Of a stretch of 64,000 nucleotides of DNA, positions 27,103 to 36,470 are shown one piece after another. Both the position numbers and the translations under genes were made by a program. The notes under the pieces were generated by a model that ran no database searches, was not told where the DNA came from, and saw nothing but the letters and a program-made list of their open reading frames with translations. Within the stretch, counting starts at the first letter, position 1. The number at the start of each line of letters is the position of its first letter. This DNA comes from Falsiroseomonas bella (GTDB taxonomy: Bacteria; Pseudomonadota; Alphaproteobacteria; Acetobacterales; Acetobacteraceae), in NCBI RefSeq assembly GCF_003173615.1, contig NZ_QGNA01000005.1, positions 518,976 to 582,975 on the forward strand, given 5' to 3'.

Positions 27103-28989
27103 TCATGCGCGCCCCACCGCCAGGGACGCGACCTGGCGCCGGTTCAGCAGACCCACCGCCAGCACGGCGGCGCCGCCGGCGAGGTCCGTCGCGAGCCCGG
27201 CATCCACCAGCGCCACGCCTGCGGTGGCCAGCACCAGGCGAGACACGGGCCCGAGCGGTCCGAACCACGCGCCCGCCACCGCGAGGCCGAAGGCGGAGAC
27301 GCCGACGAAGCCCGTGACGAAGGAGAGCGCGATACTCGCCGCGCTGCCTTCGAGCAGCAGAAGCTGCGGCTGCAGCACCATGAAGAAAGCGAGCAGATAG
27401 GCGGGTGCGGCGATCAGCATCGAGAGGAAGCCGGTGCGGAAGGGATCGGAGCCTGCGATGCCCGCCGCGGCGAAGGCAGTCAGCGCGACGGGCGGCGTCA
27501 GCCCGGCGAAGAGCGAGAAGTAGAAGATGAACATGTGCGCCGCGAGCAGCGGCACGCCGAGCTCCGCCAGCGGCGCCGCGGCGACCGAGGCGGCGATGAT
27601 GTAGGCGGCGATGCCCGGCACGGCCATGCCGAGCAGCATCACCACCAGCATCGTCGCCACCAGCGCCAGCAGCAGCGAGCTGCGCCCGAGCTCGACCACG
27701 AAGGCCGACAGATCGATGCCGAGGCCGGTGACCAGGATCACGCCGACCAGCACGCCGGAGACCGCGCAGGCCAGGCCGATCTCGAGCGTGCCGTCGATCA
27801 GACCGGCGAAGGCATCGCGCAGGCGGGGGAGGGTGTAGCGGGCCGGCCCCATGACGAAGCCGCCGACCAGGATGATGGCGGTCGCCTGCAGCGCCGCATG
27901 CTCCAGCGGATAGGCGTCGGCGATGCGCCAGATCAGCCAGGTGACGCCGAGCAGCACCGGCCAGTTCGCCAGCAGGATGCGCCAGGCCGGGAGTTCCTCC
28001 GCCAGGTCGCCGGCACCGATGCCGAGCCGCACCGTCGCGCCGTACACATAGGCCGTGACCGCGACGTAGAAGAGGATCGCCGGCAGCACGGCGGACGCGA
28101 CGACGGTGGCGTAGGGCACATTGGCGAGTTCCGCCATGATCAGCGCGGCCGCGCCCATGATCGGGGGCGTCAGCGCGCCGCCGGTTGAGGAGACGGCCTC
28201 GATCGCCGCGGCGCGCGTGCGGCCGTAGCCGACCTTGTCCATCAGCGGGATCGTCACCTGCCCGCCCATCATCACGTTCGCGACGTTGCTGCCCGAGACG
28301 GTGCCGAACAGCGCCGAGGAGACGATCGAGATGTAGGCAGGCCCGCCACGCAGCCCGCCGGCGAGCCGGACCGAGATTCGCTCGAAGAAGACGTCGCCGC
28401 CGATCAGCGCCAGCGCCTGGCCGAAGGCGACGAAGAGGAAGATCCAGCGCAGCGCCACCTGCGTCGGCTCGCTGAACAGGCCGAGCTCCGTCATGGTGAG
28501 CGTGCCGACCACGCGGCGCAGCGACAGGGTCGGGCCGACATCCCAGGATTCCGGCAGGATCAGGCCCGACAGCGCGTAGAACATTGCCGCGATGCCGATC
28601 ACCGGCAGGATCCAGCCCACCGCGCGCCGCCCTGCCTCCAGCAGCAGCGCCACGAAAAGCAGCCCGATCCAGATGTCGGGCGGGCGCGGGATGGCGGCGC
28701 GGCGGACGAACTGCGCGTAGTCGAGATTGGCGTGGACCAGCAGCGCGAGCGAGGCGGCGGCGAGCAGCCAGTCGTGCCACGGAACCCGGTGCGACGCGCC
28801 CGGCCGCAGCGGCCGCGCCGCATAGCGCATGAAGGCCAGCACCATGACGACGGAGAGGAACCCCATCGCGTGCAGCAGCGGGCTGATCGGGTTGAGATAG
28901 ATCAGCCATAGCTGCAGCGCGAACCCGACGAGCCCGACCGTCAGCCAGACGGCCAGGTCGAAGCCCGCGAGCTCGCGCCGGTTGCTCAT
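27103..28989 (-). CDS. TRAP-TAXI fused 4TM/12TM permease
   Basis: A 628-residue fused permease of the TRAP-TAXI type, with DctQ-like segments at the N-terminus joined to a DctM-like membrane domain. Typical motifs are SSALFGTVSGSNVANVMMGG, SSTGGALTPPIMGAAA, and SLFAGLTPPVALTAFAAAGIAGSDP. It begins 9 bases after the TAXI binding-protein gene, so the two form a complete second TRAP system. A variable hydrophobic tail of about 80 residues is present beyond the core. The solute is unknown. Confidence 0.9.
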   Translation of the reverse strand: MSNRRELAGFDLAVWLTVGLVGFALQLWLIYLNPISPLLHAMGFLSVVMVLAFMRYAARPLRPGASHRVPWHDWLLAAASLALLVHANLDYAQFVRRAAIPRPPDIWIGLLFVALLLEAGRRAVGWILPVIGIAAMFYALSGLILPESWDVGPTLSLRRVVGTLTMTELGLFSEPTQVALRWIFLFVAFGQALALIGGDVFFERISVRLAGGLRGGPAYISIVSSALFGTVSGSNVANVMMGGQVTIPLMDKVGYGRTRAAAIEAVSSTGGALTPPIMGAAALIMAELANVPYATVVASAVLPAILFYVAVTAYVYGATVRLGIGAGDLAEELPAWRILLANWPVLLGVTWLIWRIADAYPLEHAALQATAIILVGGFVMGPARYTLPRLRDAFAGLIDGTLEIGLACAVSGVLVGVILVTGLGIDLSAFVVELGRSSLLLALVATMLVVMLLGMAVPGIAAYIIAASVAAAPLAELGVPLLAAHMFIFYFSLFAGLTPPVALTAFAAAGIAGSDPFRTGFLSMLIAAPAYLLAFFMVLQPQLLLLEGSAASIALSFVTGFVGVSAFGLAVAGAWFGPLGPVSRLVLATAGVALVDAGLATDLAGGAAVLAVGLLNRRQVASLAVGRA

Positions 28990-28998
28990 GCTGGCCCC

Positions 28999-29997
28999 TC
29001 AGCCCTGTGCGCTGCGCAGGATGCCAGCTTCGACGAAGTAGCGCGCGGCCCCGGGATGGAAAGGCACCATCGCGGCCTGGGCGCGCACCATGTCGGCCGA
29101 GAGCAGGCGCTGCGAGGCATGGCGGGTCACCAGCTCCTCCCGCGCTTCCCAGATCGCCTTGGTGGCGCGGTAGACCAGCTCCTCCGGCACGCGGTCGCTG
29201 ATCCAGTGGTGCACGCCGGCGTTGGGCCAGAGCATGTCGGTCGTCTGCGTCGCATAGACGCCGGCCGGCAGGCGCGCGGCGTTGACGTAGGGCAGGTCGC
29301 GCGCGACCGGCGCCAGCTCCTCCGCGGTGAAGGAGACAAAGCCGATGTTGCGCGTGGTCACCTGCTCGGTAATGGCGCCCGCCGGCGGCGCGGTGCCCCA
29401 GATCACCGCATCCACGTTGCCGGCGGCCAGCGCGTTGAAGGCCTGGCGCGGATCGGTGCGGAGCACGTTGGCGAAGTCGCGGTCGGTCATGCCGAGCGCC
29501 TTGATCGTGGCGGTGACGACAGCCTCCGCGCCGGAACCGACGGGGCCGAGCGCGATGCGCTTGCCGCGCAGGTCGGCGAAGCTGCGGATGGGGCTGTTGG
29601 CATTCACCATGATGCCCTGCGGCGCGTCGTAGCCGGGCATCCAGGAGAGCAGGCCGGGGTAGGGCCGCTCGCCCTCGGCCTCGAAGCGGCCGTGATGGAC
29701 CGAGTAGGCGCCGGCGACGTTGCCGTTGGCGGCTTCCACGTCACCCGCCTTGATCAGGTTGGCATTCTCGATGCCGCCCTGGGTCGCGATGATCTCCACG
29801 CGCACGCCGGGCAGCGCGCGCTCGACGATGGTCTTCTGCCCGACGCTGATGGCGTAGATCGGGTGCACCGGCTGACTCGCCGCGATGCGGATGGTGAAGC
29901 GCTCGCCCGGCTGCCAGCGCCGCTGCGCGAGGGCGGGCGTGGCAAGCGCCGCGGCGGGCAGCGCGGCCAGCAGGGAACGTCGGCTGAATCCGGTCAT
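28999..29997 (-). CDS. TAXI family TRAP solute-binding protein
   Basis: A 332-residue periplasmic protein with a twin-Arg-like signal (FSRRSLLAALPAAALATPALA). The mature domain has the TAXI pattern TQGGIENANLIKAGDVEAANG, LRGKRIALGPVGSGAE, and FNALAAGNVDAVIWGTAPP. It delivers its ligand to the fused permease encoded immediately downstream. The gene follows the PhtD-like gene by 30 bases. Confidence 0.9.
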   Translation of the reverse strand: MTGFSRRSLLAALPAAALATPALAQRRWQPGERFTIRIAASQPVHPIYAISVGQKTIVERALPGVRVEIIATQGGIENANLIKAGDVEAANGNVAGAYSVHHGRFEAEGERPYPGLLSWMPGYDAPQGIMVNANSPIRSFADLRGKRIALGPVGSGAEAVVTATIKALGMTDRDFANVLRTDPRQAFNALAAGNVDAVIWGTAPPAGAITEQVTTRNIGFVSFTAEELAPVARDLPYVNAARLPAGVYATQTTDMLWPNAGVHHWISDRVPEELVYRATKAIWEAREELVTRHASQRLLSADMVRAQAAMVPFHPGAARYFVEAGILRSAQG

Positions 29998-30027
29998 GTC
30001 CTCGTCTCCTTCTCGGCGGTTCGGGCT

Positions 30028-31014
30028 TCAGGTGCCCAGGGTGGTGCGGACAAACAGCTCCTCGACCGCGAGCGGCCGGGGCGAGAGACCCTGCGCGTGG
30101 TGCCAGCGCGTGAGCGCCTCCAGCGCGCGGCGATTGCGGGCGACGCCATAGGGCCAGTAGTCGTCACCCAGCGCTTCGCGCGTGCGGGCGAATTCGGCTG
30201 GCGCCCAGGGCAGCGCGACCTTCAGCGCCTGCACGATGGAGAGGTCGGCGATCGCCAGATCCTTCGCCGCGGTGAAGGCCGCCATCAGCGACATGGCGAG
30301 CCAGGGCTCGGCCTCCGCCAGCTCGCGGCGGATGCCCATCAGGTGCATGACCGGGAAGATGCCGGTGCGGCGGGCGTAGTCGCGCTCCCGCGCCTCGTAG
30401 TCCGGGAAGAGGCGGATGATGCGCGGATCGCCCTTCACGAAGGCCTTGGGCGGCTTGTAGGCGAGCAGCGCATCGAGCTCGCCCTCCATCAGCATGTCCG
30501 CCAGCATCCGTCCCTCCGGCGCGCGTTCCACGCGGAAGCCTTCGGGAAGGTCGGGCAGCGGGATGTGGGTGCGTTCCCTTTCGTCCACGTCGCCCATCAC
30601 CCAGGTGACGTCGCGCCCGCCGATCCCGTGCTCGTCCTCCATCAGGCCGCGCGCGACGACGGCAGCCGTCATGGAGTATTCGCGCACGCCGATGCGCCGT
30701 CCCTTCAGCGCCTCCGGCCGCGTGATGCCGGCATCCGCGCGCAGGAACCAGGCGCCGTGGCGGAAGCTGCGGGAGGGGAAGATCGGCAGGCCGAGATAGC
30801 CGTTCGTGCCGCGCGCCACCTGCGCCATGTAGTTGGAGAAGGACAGCTCCGAGACGTCGAACTCCGCGCCGCCTAGCGCACGCGAGAACATCGTCTCGAT
30901 CGGCATGTCGTGCAGCCAGATCGGATCGCAGCCCTCCACGGTCACGCGGCCGTCGATCAGCGGGCGCGTCCGGTCGTAGTCCCACACGGCGATGGTCGGG
31001 CGCAGTCGGCCCAT
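30028..31014 (-). CDS. 4,5-dihydroxyphthalate decarboxylase-like/NMT1-fold protein
   Basis: A 328-residue protein of the family commonly annotated 4,5-dihydroxyphthalate decarboxylase, which has a type II periplasmic-binding fold. Recognisable features are IAVWDYDRTRPLIDGRV, FDVSELSFSNYMA, LPIFPSRSFRHGAWF and RTGIFPVMHLMGIRREL. There is no signal peptide, so it is either a cytosolic enzyme or a binding protein used in an unconventional way. It sits between the Liv ATPase gene (19 bases) and the TAXI gene. If enzymatic, a carboxylated aromatic would be a plausible substrate of the cluster, but many family members are untested. Confidence 0.75.
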   Translation of the reverse strand: MGRLRPTIAVWDYDRTRPLIDGRVTVEGCDPIWLHDMPIETMFSRALGGAEFDVSELSFSNYMAQVARGTNGYLGLPIFPSRSFRHGAWFLRADAGITRPEALKGRRIGVREYSMTAAVVARGLMEDEHGIGGRDVTWVMGDVDERERTHIPLPDLPEGFRVERAPEGRMLADMLMEGELDALLAYKPPKAFVKGDPRIIRLFPDYEARERDYARRTGIFPVMHLMGIRRELAEAEPWLAMSLMAAFTAAKDLAIADLSIVQALKVALPWAPAEFARTREALGDDYWPYGVARNRRALEALTRWHHAQGLSPRPLAVEELFVRTTLGT

Positions 31015-31033
31015 GGTCCTCTCCCCCTTCGAT

Positions 31034-31759
31034 TCACGCCTGGACGGCGCCCAGATAGGCTTCGCGGATCATCGGGTCCGCGGCCAGCGCCGCGCTGCTG
31101 CCCGCGCCCACCACGCTGCCGCGGTCCAGGATGTAGCCCGCATGCGCGACGTCGAGCGCGGCCATCACGTCCTGCTCCACCAGCAGGATGGCGACGCCCG
31201 CTGCGTTGATCGCGCGCAGCGCGTCCATCAGCAGGTCCACCGCCGCCGGCGCGAGGCCGAGCGAGAGCTCGTCGATCATCAGCACGCGGGGATCGGCCAT
31301 GATTCCGCGGCCGATCGCGCACATCTGCTGCTCGCCGCCCGACAGGGTGGAGGCGTCCTGATGGCGGCGCTCCGCGAGGCGCGGGAATGTCTCGTAGACG
31401 CGCTCGAGGTCACGGCGGATCGCGGCCTGGTCGCGGCGGAGATAGGCGCCCATCAGCAGGTTGTCGCGCACGCTCATCGCGGCGAAGAGGCGGCGGCCTT
31501 CCGGCACGTGGACGACTCCGGCGCGCACCATCGCCTCCGGCCCTGCATTCGTCAGGTCCTGCCCTGCCGCGCGCACGCGGCCGGCGCGGGCGGAAACGAG
31601 GCCGGATACGGCGCGCAGCAGCGTCGTCTTGCCCGCGCCGTTGGAGCCGATGATGCAGGTGATCGCGCCGGCCGCGACGGAGAGCGAGACGCCGCGCAGC
31701 ACCGCGACGTCGCCATAGCCCGCGTGCAGCTCCTCGACCTCGAGCGCCGCGTCGCTCAT
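31034..31759 (-). CDS. livF: Branched-chain-type amino-acid ABC transporter ATPase, LivF type
   Basis: A 241-residue ABC ATPase. Walker A is GSNGAGKTT, the signature is LSGGEQQM, and Walker B is VLMIDELSLGLAP with a LivF-type VPEGRRLFAAMSVRDNL block. It couples ATP hydrolysis to the LivHM permease in the HAAT family. Its start overlaps the LivG stop by ATGA. The wider genomic setting (ligase, hydroxylases) suggests an aromatic or organic acid rather than leucine. Confidence 0.92.
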   Translation of the reverse strand: MSDAALEVEELHAGYGDVAVLRGVSLSVAAGAITCIIGSNGAGKTTLLRAVSGLVSARAGRVRAAGQDLTNAGPEAMVRAGVVHVPEGRRLFAAMSVRDNLLMGAYLRRDQAAIRRDLERVYETFPRLAERRHQDASTLSGGEQQMCAIGRGIMADPRVLMIDELSLGLAPAAVDLLMDALRAINAAGVAILLVEQDVMAALDVAHAGYILDRGSVVGAGSSAALAADPMIREAYLGAVQA

Positions 31760-32499
31760 GCCGCACCGCGCTCCGCGTAGCGCCGGCCGAGATAGGCGGC
31801 GACGACCTCCTTGTCGCGCACCACCTCCTGCGGGGCGCCGTCGGCGATCAGGCGGCCATGGTGCAGCACGGCGATGCGCGTCGAGACGCCGAGGACCACC
31901 TTCATCAGGTGCTCGATGATGACGATCGTGATCCCTTCCGCGGCGATGCGGCGGATCAGGGCCAGCGCCTCGTCGATCTCGGCGGTGTTGAGGCCGGCAT
32001 TCACCTCGTCCAGCATGATCAGGCGCGGCTTCATCGCCAGCGCGCGCGCGAGTTCCAGCCGCTTCCGGCGGGCGAGCGTGAGCGTCGCCGCGGGCGCGTC
32101 GGCCAGATCGGCGAGGTTGACGAAGCCGAGGCTCTCGCGCGCCGCGGCCAGCGCGGAGGCGACATCCGCGGCGCCACCCGCGAAGAGAGCGCCGGCGGCG
32201 ACGTTCTCCGCCACCGTCATGCGCGGGAAGGGCTGCACGATCTGCCAGGTGCGCGCGAGCCCAAGCCGCGCGACGCGGTGCGGCGGCAGGCGGGTGATGT
32301 CCTGCCCCTCGAAGGTGACGCGGCCCGATGTCGCGGTGTGGACGCCGGTGACGACATTGACCAGCGTCGTCTTGCCCGCGCCGTTCGGGCCGATCAGGCC
32401 GAGTATCTCGCCGCGGCCGAGTTCAAGTGAGACGGAATCGAGCGCCGCCAGCCCGCCGAAGCGGCGGGAAACGCCCTCGAGGCGGAGCAGCGCGCTCAT
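31756..32499 (-). CDS. livG: Branched-chain-type amino-acid ABC transporter ATPase, LivG type
   Basis: A 247-residue ABC ATPase with Walker [10 protein letters not shown], LivG-type [21 protein letters not shown], and Walker [13 protein letters not shown]. The signature position reads [14 protein letters not shown], a LivG-typical divergence from LSGGQ. The ATG overlaps the LivM stop (ATGA). It is the partner of LivF. Confidence 0.92.
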   Translation of the reverse strand: MSALLRLEGVSRRFGGLAALDSVSLELGRGEILGLIGPNGAGKTTLVNVVTGVHTATSGRVTFEGQDITRLPPHRVARLGLARTWQIVQPFPRMTVAENVAAGALFAGGAADVASALAAARESLGFVNLADLADAPAATLTLARRKRLELARALAMKPRLIMLDEVNAGLNTAEIDEALALIRRIAAEGITIVIIEHLMKVVLGVSTRIAVLHHGRLIADGAPQEVVRDKEVVAAYLGRRYAERGAA

Positions 32500-33437
32500 G
32501 CGGCGCCTCGTCCACGGCGGCCGAGCAGGCGGCGCGTCGCGTCCATCAGCCCGTTCGGCAGGAACAGCACCAGCACGACGATGATCACGCCGAGCACGGC
32601 GGCATGCAGCGTCAGGAAGCTGCGCCACACCGCTTCCTCGAACAGCAGCAGCAGGCCGGCGCCGACCACCGGCCCGAAGACGGTGCCGAGGCCGCCGAGC
32701 AGCACCATCACCAGCGGCTTGACGGAGAGCAGCACGTCGAAGACGTCGGGCGGCTCGATGTAGTGCGTCCAGCTGGCATAGGCGCCGCCGGCCAGCCCCG
32801 GGAAGATCGCGGAGATCGCGAAGGCGAGCGTCTTGGCGCGGCGGGTGTCCACGCCGAGCATGCCGGCCGCGTCCTCGTTCTGCTGGATGCAGCGCAGCGC
32901 GAAGCCGAGCCGCGATCCGCGCAGCAGCAGCGTCGCCGCGCCGGCAAGCGCCGCGACGCCGAGCATCAGGTGCAGGAAGAACGCCGCCTGCGCGTGCAGT
33001 TCCATCGCCGGCACGGGCAGATTCAGCCCCATGCCGCCACCGGTGAGCCATTCGAGCTTGGTCGCGAGCTCGCGGAGCACCTCGGCCAGCGCCAGGCTCG
33101 CGATGGCGAAGTAGTGGCCGCGCAGATGCAGGATCGCCCCGCCCACCGCCGCCGCAAACAGCCCGGCCAGCGCGCCGCCGGCGGCGAGCGCCGGCAGCAT
33201 CGGCCATCCGGCGGATTGCAGGATCGCGCAGGTGTAGGCGCCAAGACCGAAGAAGGCGGCGGTGGCGAAGGAGGGATAGCCCGCGAAGCCGCCGATCACG
33301 TTCCAGGACAGCGCGAGCGCGGCATACATGCAGAACACGGTGCCGAGCCGCAGCGTGTAGTTGTCCGCCACCATCGGCAACGCCGCCAGCACGGCGACGC
33401 CGAGCACGAGCAGCGCCCAGTCGCGCAGCCCGCTCAT
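32496..33437 (-). CDS. livM: Branched-chain-type amino-acid ABC permease, LivM type
   Basis: A 313-residue permease with about eight to ten membrane segments. LivM features are [20 protein letters not shown] near the N-terminus and [26 protein letters not shown] in the cytosolic coupling loop. The gene is linked to its neighbours by ATGA overlaps. Confidence 0.92.
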   Translation of the reverse strand: MSGLRDWALLVLGVAVLAALPMVADNYTLRLGTVFCMYAALALSWNVIGGFAGYPSFATAAFFGLGAYTCAILQSAGWPMLPALAAGGALAGLFAAAVGGAILHLRGHYFAIASLALAEVLRELATKLEWLTGGGMGLNLPVPAMELHAQAAFFLHLMLGVAALAGAATLLLRGSRLGFALRCIQQNEDAAGMLGVDTRRAKTLAFAISAIFPGLAGGAYASWTHYIEPPDVFDVLLSVKPLVMVLLGGLGTVFGPVVGAGLLLLFEEAVWRSFLTLHAAVLGVIIVVLVLFLPNGLMDATRRLLGRRGRGAA

Positions 33438-34300
33438 GCGTAGCCCCGGCGGCCGAGCAATCCGTCCGGCCGGAGCGCGAGGACCGCGATCAGCACCATG
33501 AAGGAGATGGTGATCGCCCATTCCGGCCCGAGCCAGAGCGCGCCGAAGCTCTCGATCAGCCCGAGCGCGATGCCGCCGACCAGCGCGCCGGGCACGCTGC
33601 CGAGCCCGCCGAGGACGCAGACCGTGAAGGCCTTGCCCAGGAAAAGGCCGCTGTTGAGCGGCGAGACCGGGAAGATCAGCGCCAGCAGCACGCCCGCCGC
33701 CCCCGCCATGGCAGCGCCGAGACCGAAGGTGACGGCATTGATGCGCGGCACGTTGACGCCCATCAGCGCCGCCGCGTCGCGGTCCATGCGTACCGCGACC
33801 ACGGCGCGCCCGAGCCGCGTGCCGCGCAGCAGCAGCCAGAGCCCGCCCGTCAGCAGCAGCGCCAGCGCCATCGCTGCCACGCGGTCGCCCGGCAGCACGA
33901 CGTCGCCAAGGAACAGCACGCCGAGCGGCGTTTCCAGGTTGAGCCGCCGGTAGTCGGCAGTGAAGGCGACGATCATCGTGTTGTTCAGCATCAGGTCGAG
34001 GCCGAAGGTCAGCGTCAGCGTCATCAGCACTGGCGCCGCGATCACCCTGTTCACCAGCAACCCCTGCGTCGCGTGGCCCACCGCGTAGAGTGCGGCGGCC
34101 ACCGGCAGGATCGCCAGGAAGGGATGCAGCCCGAGCACCTGGTAGGCGAACAGCGCCAGGTAGCTGCCCAGCACGATGAAGGAGCCGTGCAGGATGTTGA
34201 TGACGTTCAGCACGCCCCAGACGAGGGAGAAGCCGACCGCGATGCACGCATAGAGACCGCCGAGCACCAGCCCGTTGGCCGCGACCTGGAGGTAGAGCAT
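33434..34300 (-). CDS. livH: Branched-chain-type amino-acid ABC permease, LivH type
   Basis: A 288-residue permease. The N-terminal NGLVLGGLYACIAVGFSLVWG and the coupling-loop VRMDRDAAALMGVNVPRINAVTFGLG are LivH hallmarks. The start shares one base with the stop of the binding-protein gene (TGATG), so translation is coupled. Confidence 0.92.
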   Translation of the reverse strand: MLYLQVAANGLVLGGLYACIAVGFSLVWGVLNVINILHGSFIVLGSYLALFAYQVLGLHPFLAILPVAAALYAVGHATQGLLVNRVIAAPVLMTLTLTFGLDLMLNNTMIVAFTADYRRLNLETPLGVLFLGDVVLPGDRVAAMALALLLTGGLWLLLRGTRLGRAVVAVRMDRDAAALMGVNVPRINAVTFGLGAAMAGAAGVLLALIFPVSPLNSGLFLGKAFTVCVLGGLGSVPGALVGGIALGLIESFGALWLGPEWAITISFMVLIAVLALRPDGLLGRRGYA

Positions 34301-35514
34301 CAGCCCACGCCGAAGCGCAGATCCGCCTGCTTGATCCCCTGCGGGAAGATGACGCGCGGCTGCCCGCCCTGGATCTGGAACACCGGCGGCTCGAGCGAGG
34401 TGATCTGTCCGGTCGGGCCGAACTTCACGCGGCCATAGAAGGTGGTCGCGTCCATCGCCGCCAGCGCGTCGCGCACCTTGGCCGGCTCGATCGTGCGAGC
34501 GGCTTCGACCGCCATCTGCAGGATCGCGCCGGCAGCCGCGGCGGAGGCCTCGGCATAGTCGGGCTCGGCGTTGAAGCGCTGTTCCCAGGCCTGGTTGAAG
34601 GACTCGGTCGTGCCGAAGAGATCCTGGCCCTGGTAGCGCACCGCGGGATGCCACCAGGCGGCGCTGGTGATGTTCTCCGCCTGGCGGCCGGTGGCGCTGA
34701 TGAACTCGCGATAGGCCGGGCCGGCGATCATCGTGACCACCGGCGCGCGCAGGCCGAGATCGGCCATCTGCTTGCGGATCAGGATCAGGTCGTTGGTGTA
34801 GCCGGTGGCGAAGACCCAGTCCGGGCGCTGCGCGCGCATCTGGGTGATGGCGCTGGCGTGGTCCATGGTGCCGATCGCGTATTTCTCGTCGAACACCACC
34901 TGCAGGTTCCGCTTGCGCGCGCTGGCCACCATCTCCTGCCCGATCGCCAGCGGGAAGAGGTCGTTGCGCGCGAGGACGGCAACGCGCCGCACCTGCGGAT
35001 TGGCGCCGGTGACGATCTCGGCCAGAGGTTCCGTCAGGGTGCTGTTGGGCGTGAAGGTGCCGAACAGGAACTTGTAGCCCTGGTCGTAGACCTGTTCCGA
35101 CGACGCGGTCGCGGCGATGGTCGGGATGCCGTAGCGCTCGTTGACCGAGGATGCGGCCTTCGCCGCGCCCGAACCGAAGGGCGAGAAGAGGAAGTTCACC
35201 CGGTCCTGCGTGATCAGCCGCTCCGCCGTCTGCACCGCGCGCGGCGTGTTGGAGGCGTAGTCGGCATAGACGATCTCGACGCGGTGCTTCGTGCCGGCGA
35301 CATCCACGCCGCCGCGCGCATTCGCCGCCGCCGCCCAGAAATCGTAGCCGTTGCGCTGCTTGATGCCCTCCGGCGCGAGCGGCCCGGTCAGCGGCAGCGG
35401 CGCGCCGACCCGGATCGTGGGCTGCTGGCCGCGCGCGGCGCCGAGCGGCGCGAGAAGGCCGGCGGCGGCGAAGCCGAGCGCCGAGCGGCGACCGAAGGCC
35501 GGAAGCGTCGTCAT
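34300..35514 (-). CDS. ABC transporter substrate-binding protein, LivK/HAAT type
   Basis: A 404-residue periplasmic binding protein, type I fold, with an Arg-containing signal (FGRRSALGFAAAGLLAPLGAARGQ). The mature chain opens with IRVGAPLPLTGPLAPEGIKQRNGYDF, typical of aromatic-acid and amide-binding LivK relatives. The ATG behind GGGGGAGAG was preferred because it starts the signal exactly. It is the first gene of the Liv set, and of a minus-strand series that runs about 12 kb. Confidence 0.9.
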   Translation of the reverse strand: MTTLPAFGRRSALGFAAAGLLAPLGAARGQQPTIRVGAPLPLTGPLAPEGIKQRNGYDFWAAAANARGGVDVAGTKHRVEIVYADYASNTPRAVQTAERLITQDRVNFLFSPFGSGAAKAASSVNERYGIPTIAATASSEQVYDQGYKFLFGTFTPNSTLTEPLAEIVTGANPQVRRVAVLARNDLFPLAIGQEMVASARKRNLQVVFDEKYAIGTMDHASAITQMRAQRPDWVFATGYTNDLILIRKQMADLGLRAPVVTMIAGPAYREFISATGRQAENITSAAWWHPAVRYQGQDLFGTTESFNQAWEQRFNAEPDYAEASAAAAGAILQMAVEAARTIEPAKVRDALAAMDATTFYGRVKFGPTGQITSLEPPVFQIQGGQPRVIFPQGIKQADLRFGVG

Positions 35515-35669
35515 GCTGTGTCTCTCCCCCGCGGTTGAATCCGGTGCGGCGCATGTCGGCATGCGGCGACGGTGATGGCAAGAGCCGATCGGCCGCGCGG
35601 ACGCTTGCCCGCCAGGCTGCCATCGGCTTCATTGCATGGCGATCGTGCAGTTCGCGGACGGGGTTGCGC

Positions 35670-36428
35670 ATGGCTCAGACAATCGCGGTGACGGCCGCCG
35701 GCTACCGTTTCGTGCCGGGTGTCTTCCAGTACTCGGCCGGCGTGGCGGCGCTGCCCGGCTTCCGAATCGAGCGCGTGCGCTTCGAGGAGCCGGTGCCGAT
35801 GGCGGAAGGCTGGCGCCGCATCGCCGCCTGGCTCGACGCGGCCGGCCGCCCGCGCAACGCCTTCTGCGCCTGCGAGCTGCGCTCGCCCGCACCCTTCACG
35901 GAGGAGGGCTTCCGCAGCTTCAACACCGCCTATGCCGCGGTGCTGCGCGAATGGGGTGTGCTGCTCGACGGCAACGTGAACCCGGTGGCGCGCAGCAATG
36001 TCTGCCCGGAGGTCGCGCCGCCCGCCGAGCCCGGCTTCCACGCCTTCTCCTACACAGTCCCTGCGGCCGATGCGCCGCCATCCTTCGTCGTCGCCGGCAG
36101 CGGCGAGGCCGAGGAAGGGCATGCGAACTACCGCGACCACATCGTGGCGCTGGACGACACCTCCCCCGCCGGCCTGCGCAGCAAGGCGCGCTGGGTGCTC
36201 GGCGAGATGGAGCGGCGGATGGGCGCGCTCGGCGGCGACTGGGCGGGTACGACGGCGGCGCAGCTCTACACGGTGTTCGACATCCACCCCTTCCTGGCGA
36301 AGGAGATCGTCGCGCGCGGCGCGGCGCGCCATGGCCTCACCTGGCATTACTGCCGCCCGCCCGTGGTCGGGCTCGACTACGAGATGGATTGCCGCCGCGT
36401 GGCTGTCGAGCACGTCGCCTTGGCATGA
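35670..36428 (+). CDS. Hypothetical protein, possibly RidA/YjgF-like
   Basis: A 252-residue soluble protein. The central block (FRSFNTAYAAVLREWG followed by NPVARSNVCPEV and FHAFSYTVPA) resembles the RidA/YjgF pattern of a core helix followed by a PxRSxV-type strand and an aromatic strand, but residues flanking it do not. I am unsure of the family. It lacks a signal peptide. It is the only plus-strand gene between two minus-strand operons, divergent from the Liv set and convergent with the ligase gene, and has no good ribosome site ahead of its ATG. Confidence 0.55.
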   Translation: MAQTIAVTAAGYRFVPGVFQYSAGVAALPGFRIERVRFEEPVPMAEGWRRIAAWLDAAGRPRNAFCACELRSPAPFTEEGFRSFNTAYAAVLREWGVLLDGNVNPVARSNVCPEVAPPAEPGFHAFSYTVPAADAPPSFVVAGSGEAEEGHANYRDHIVALDDTSPAGLRSKARWVLGEMERRMGALGGDWAGTTAAQLYTVFDIHPFLAKEIVARGAARHGLTWHYCRPPVVGLDYEMDCRRVAVEHVALA

Positions 36429-36470
36429 GTGCTGCGGACCGGTCCGCGGTGGACCGGTCCGCCGCGGCGC

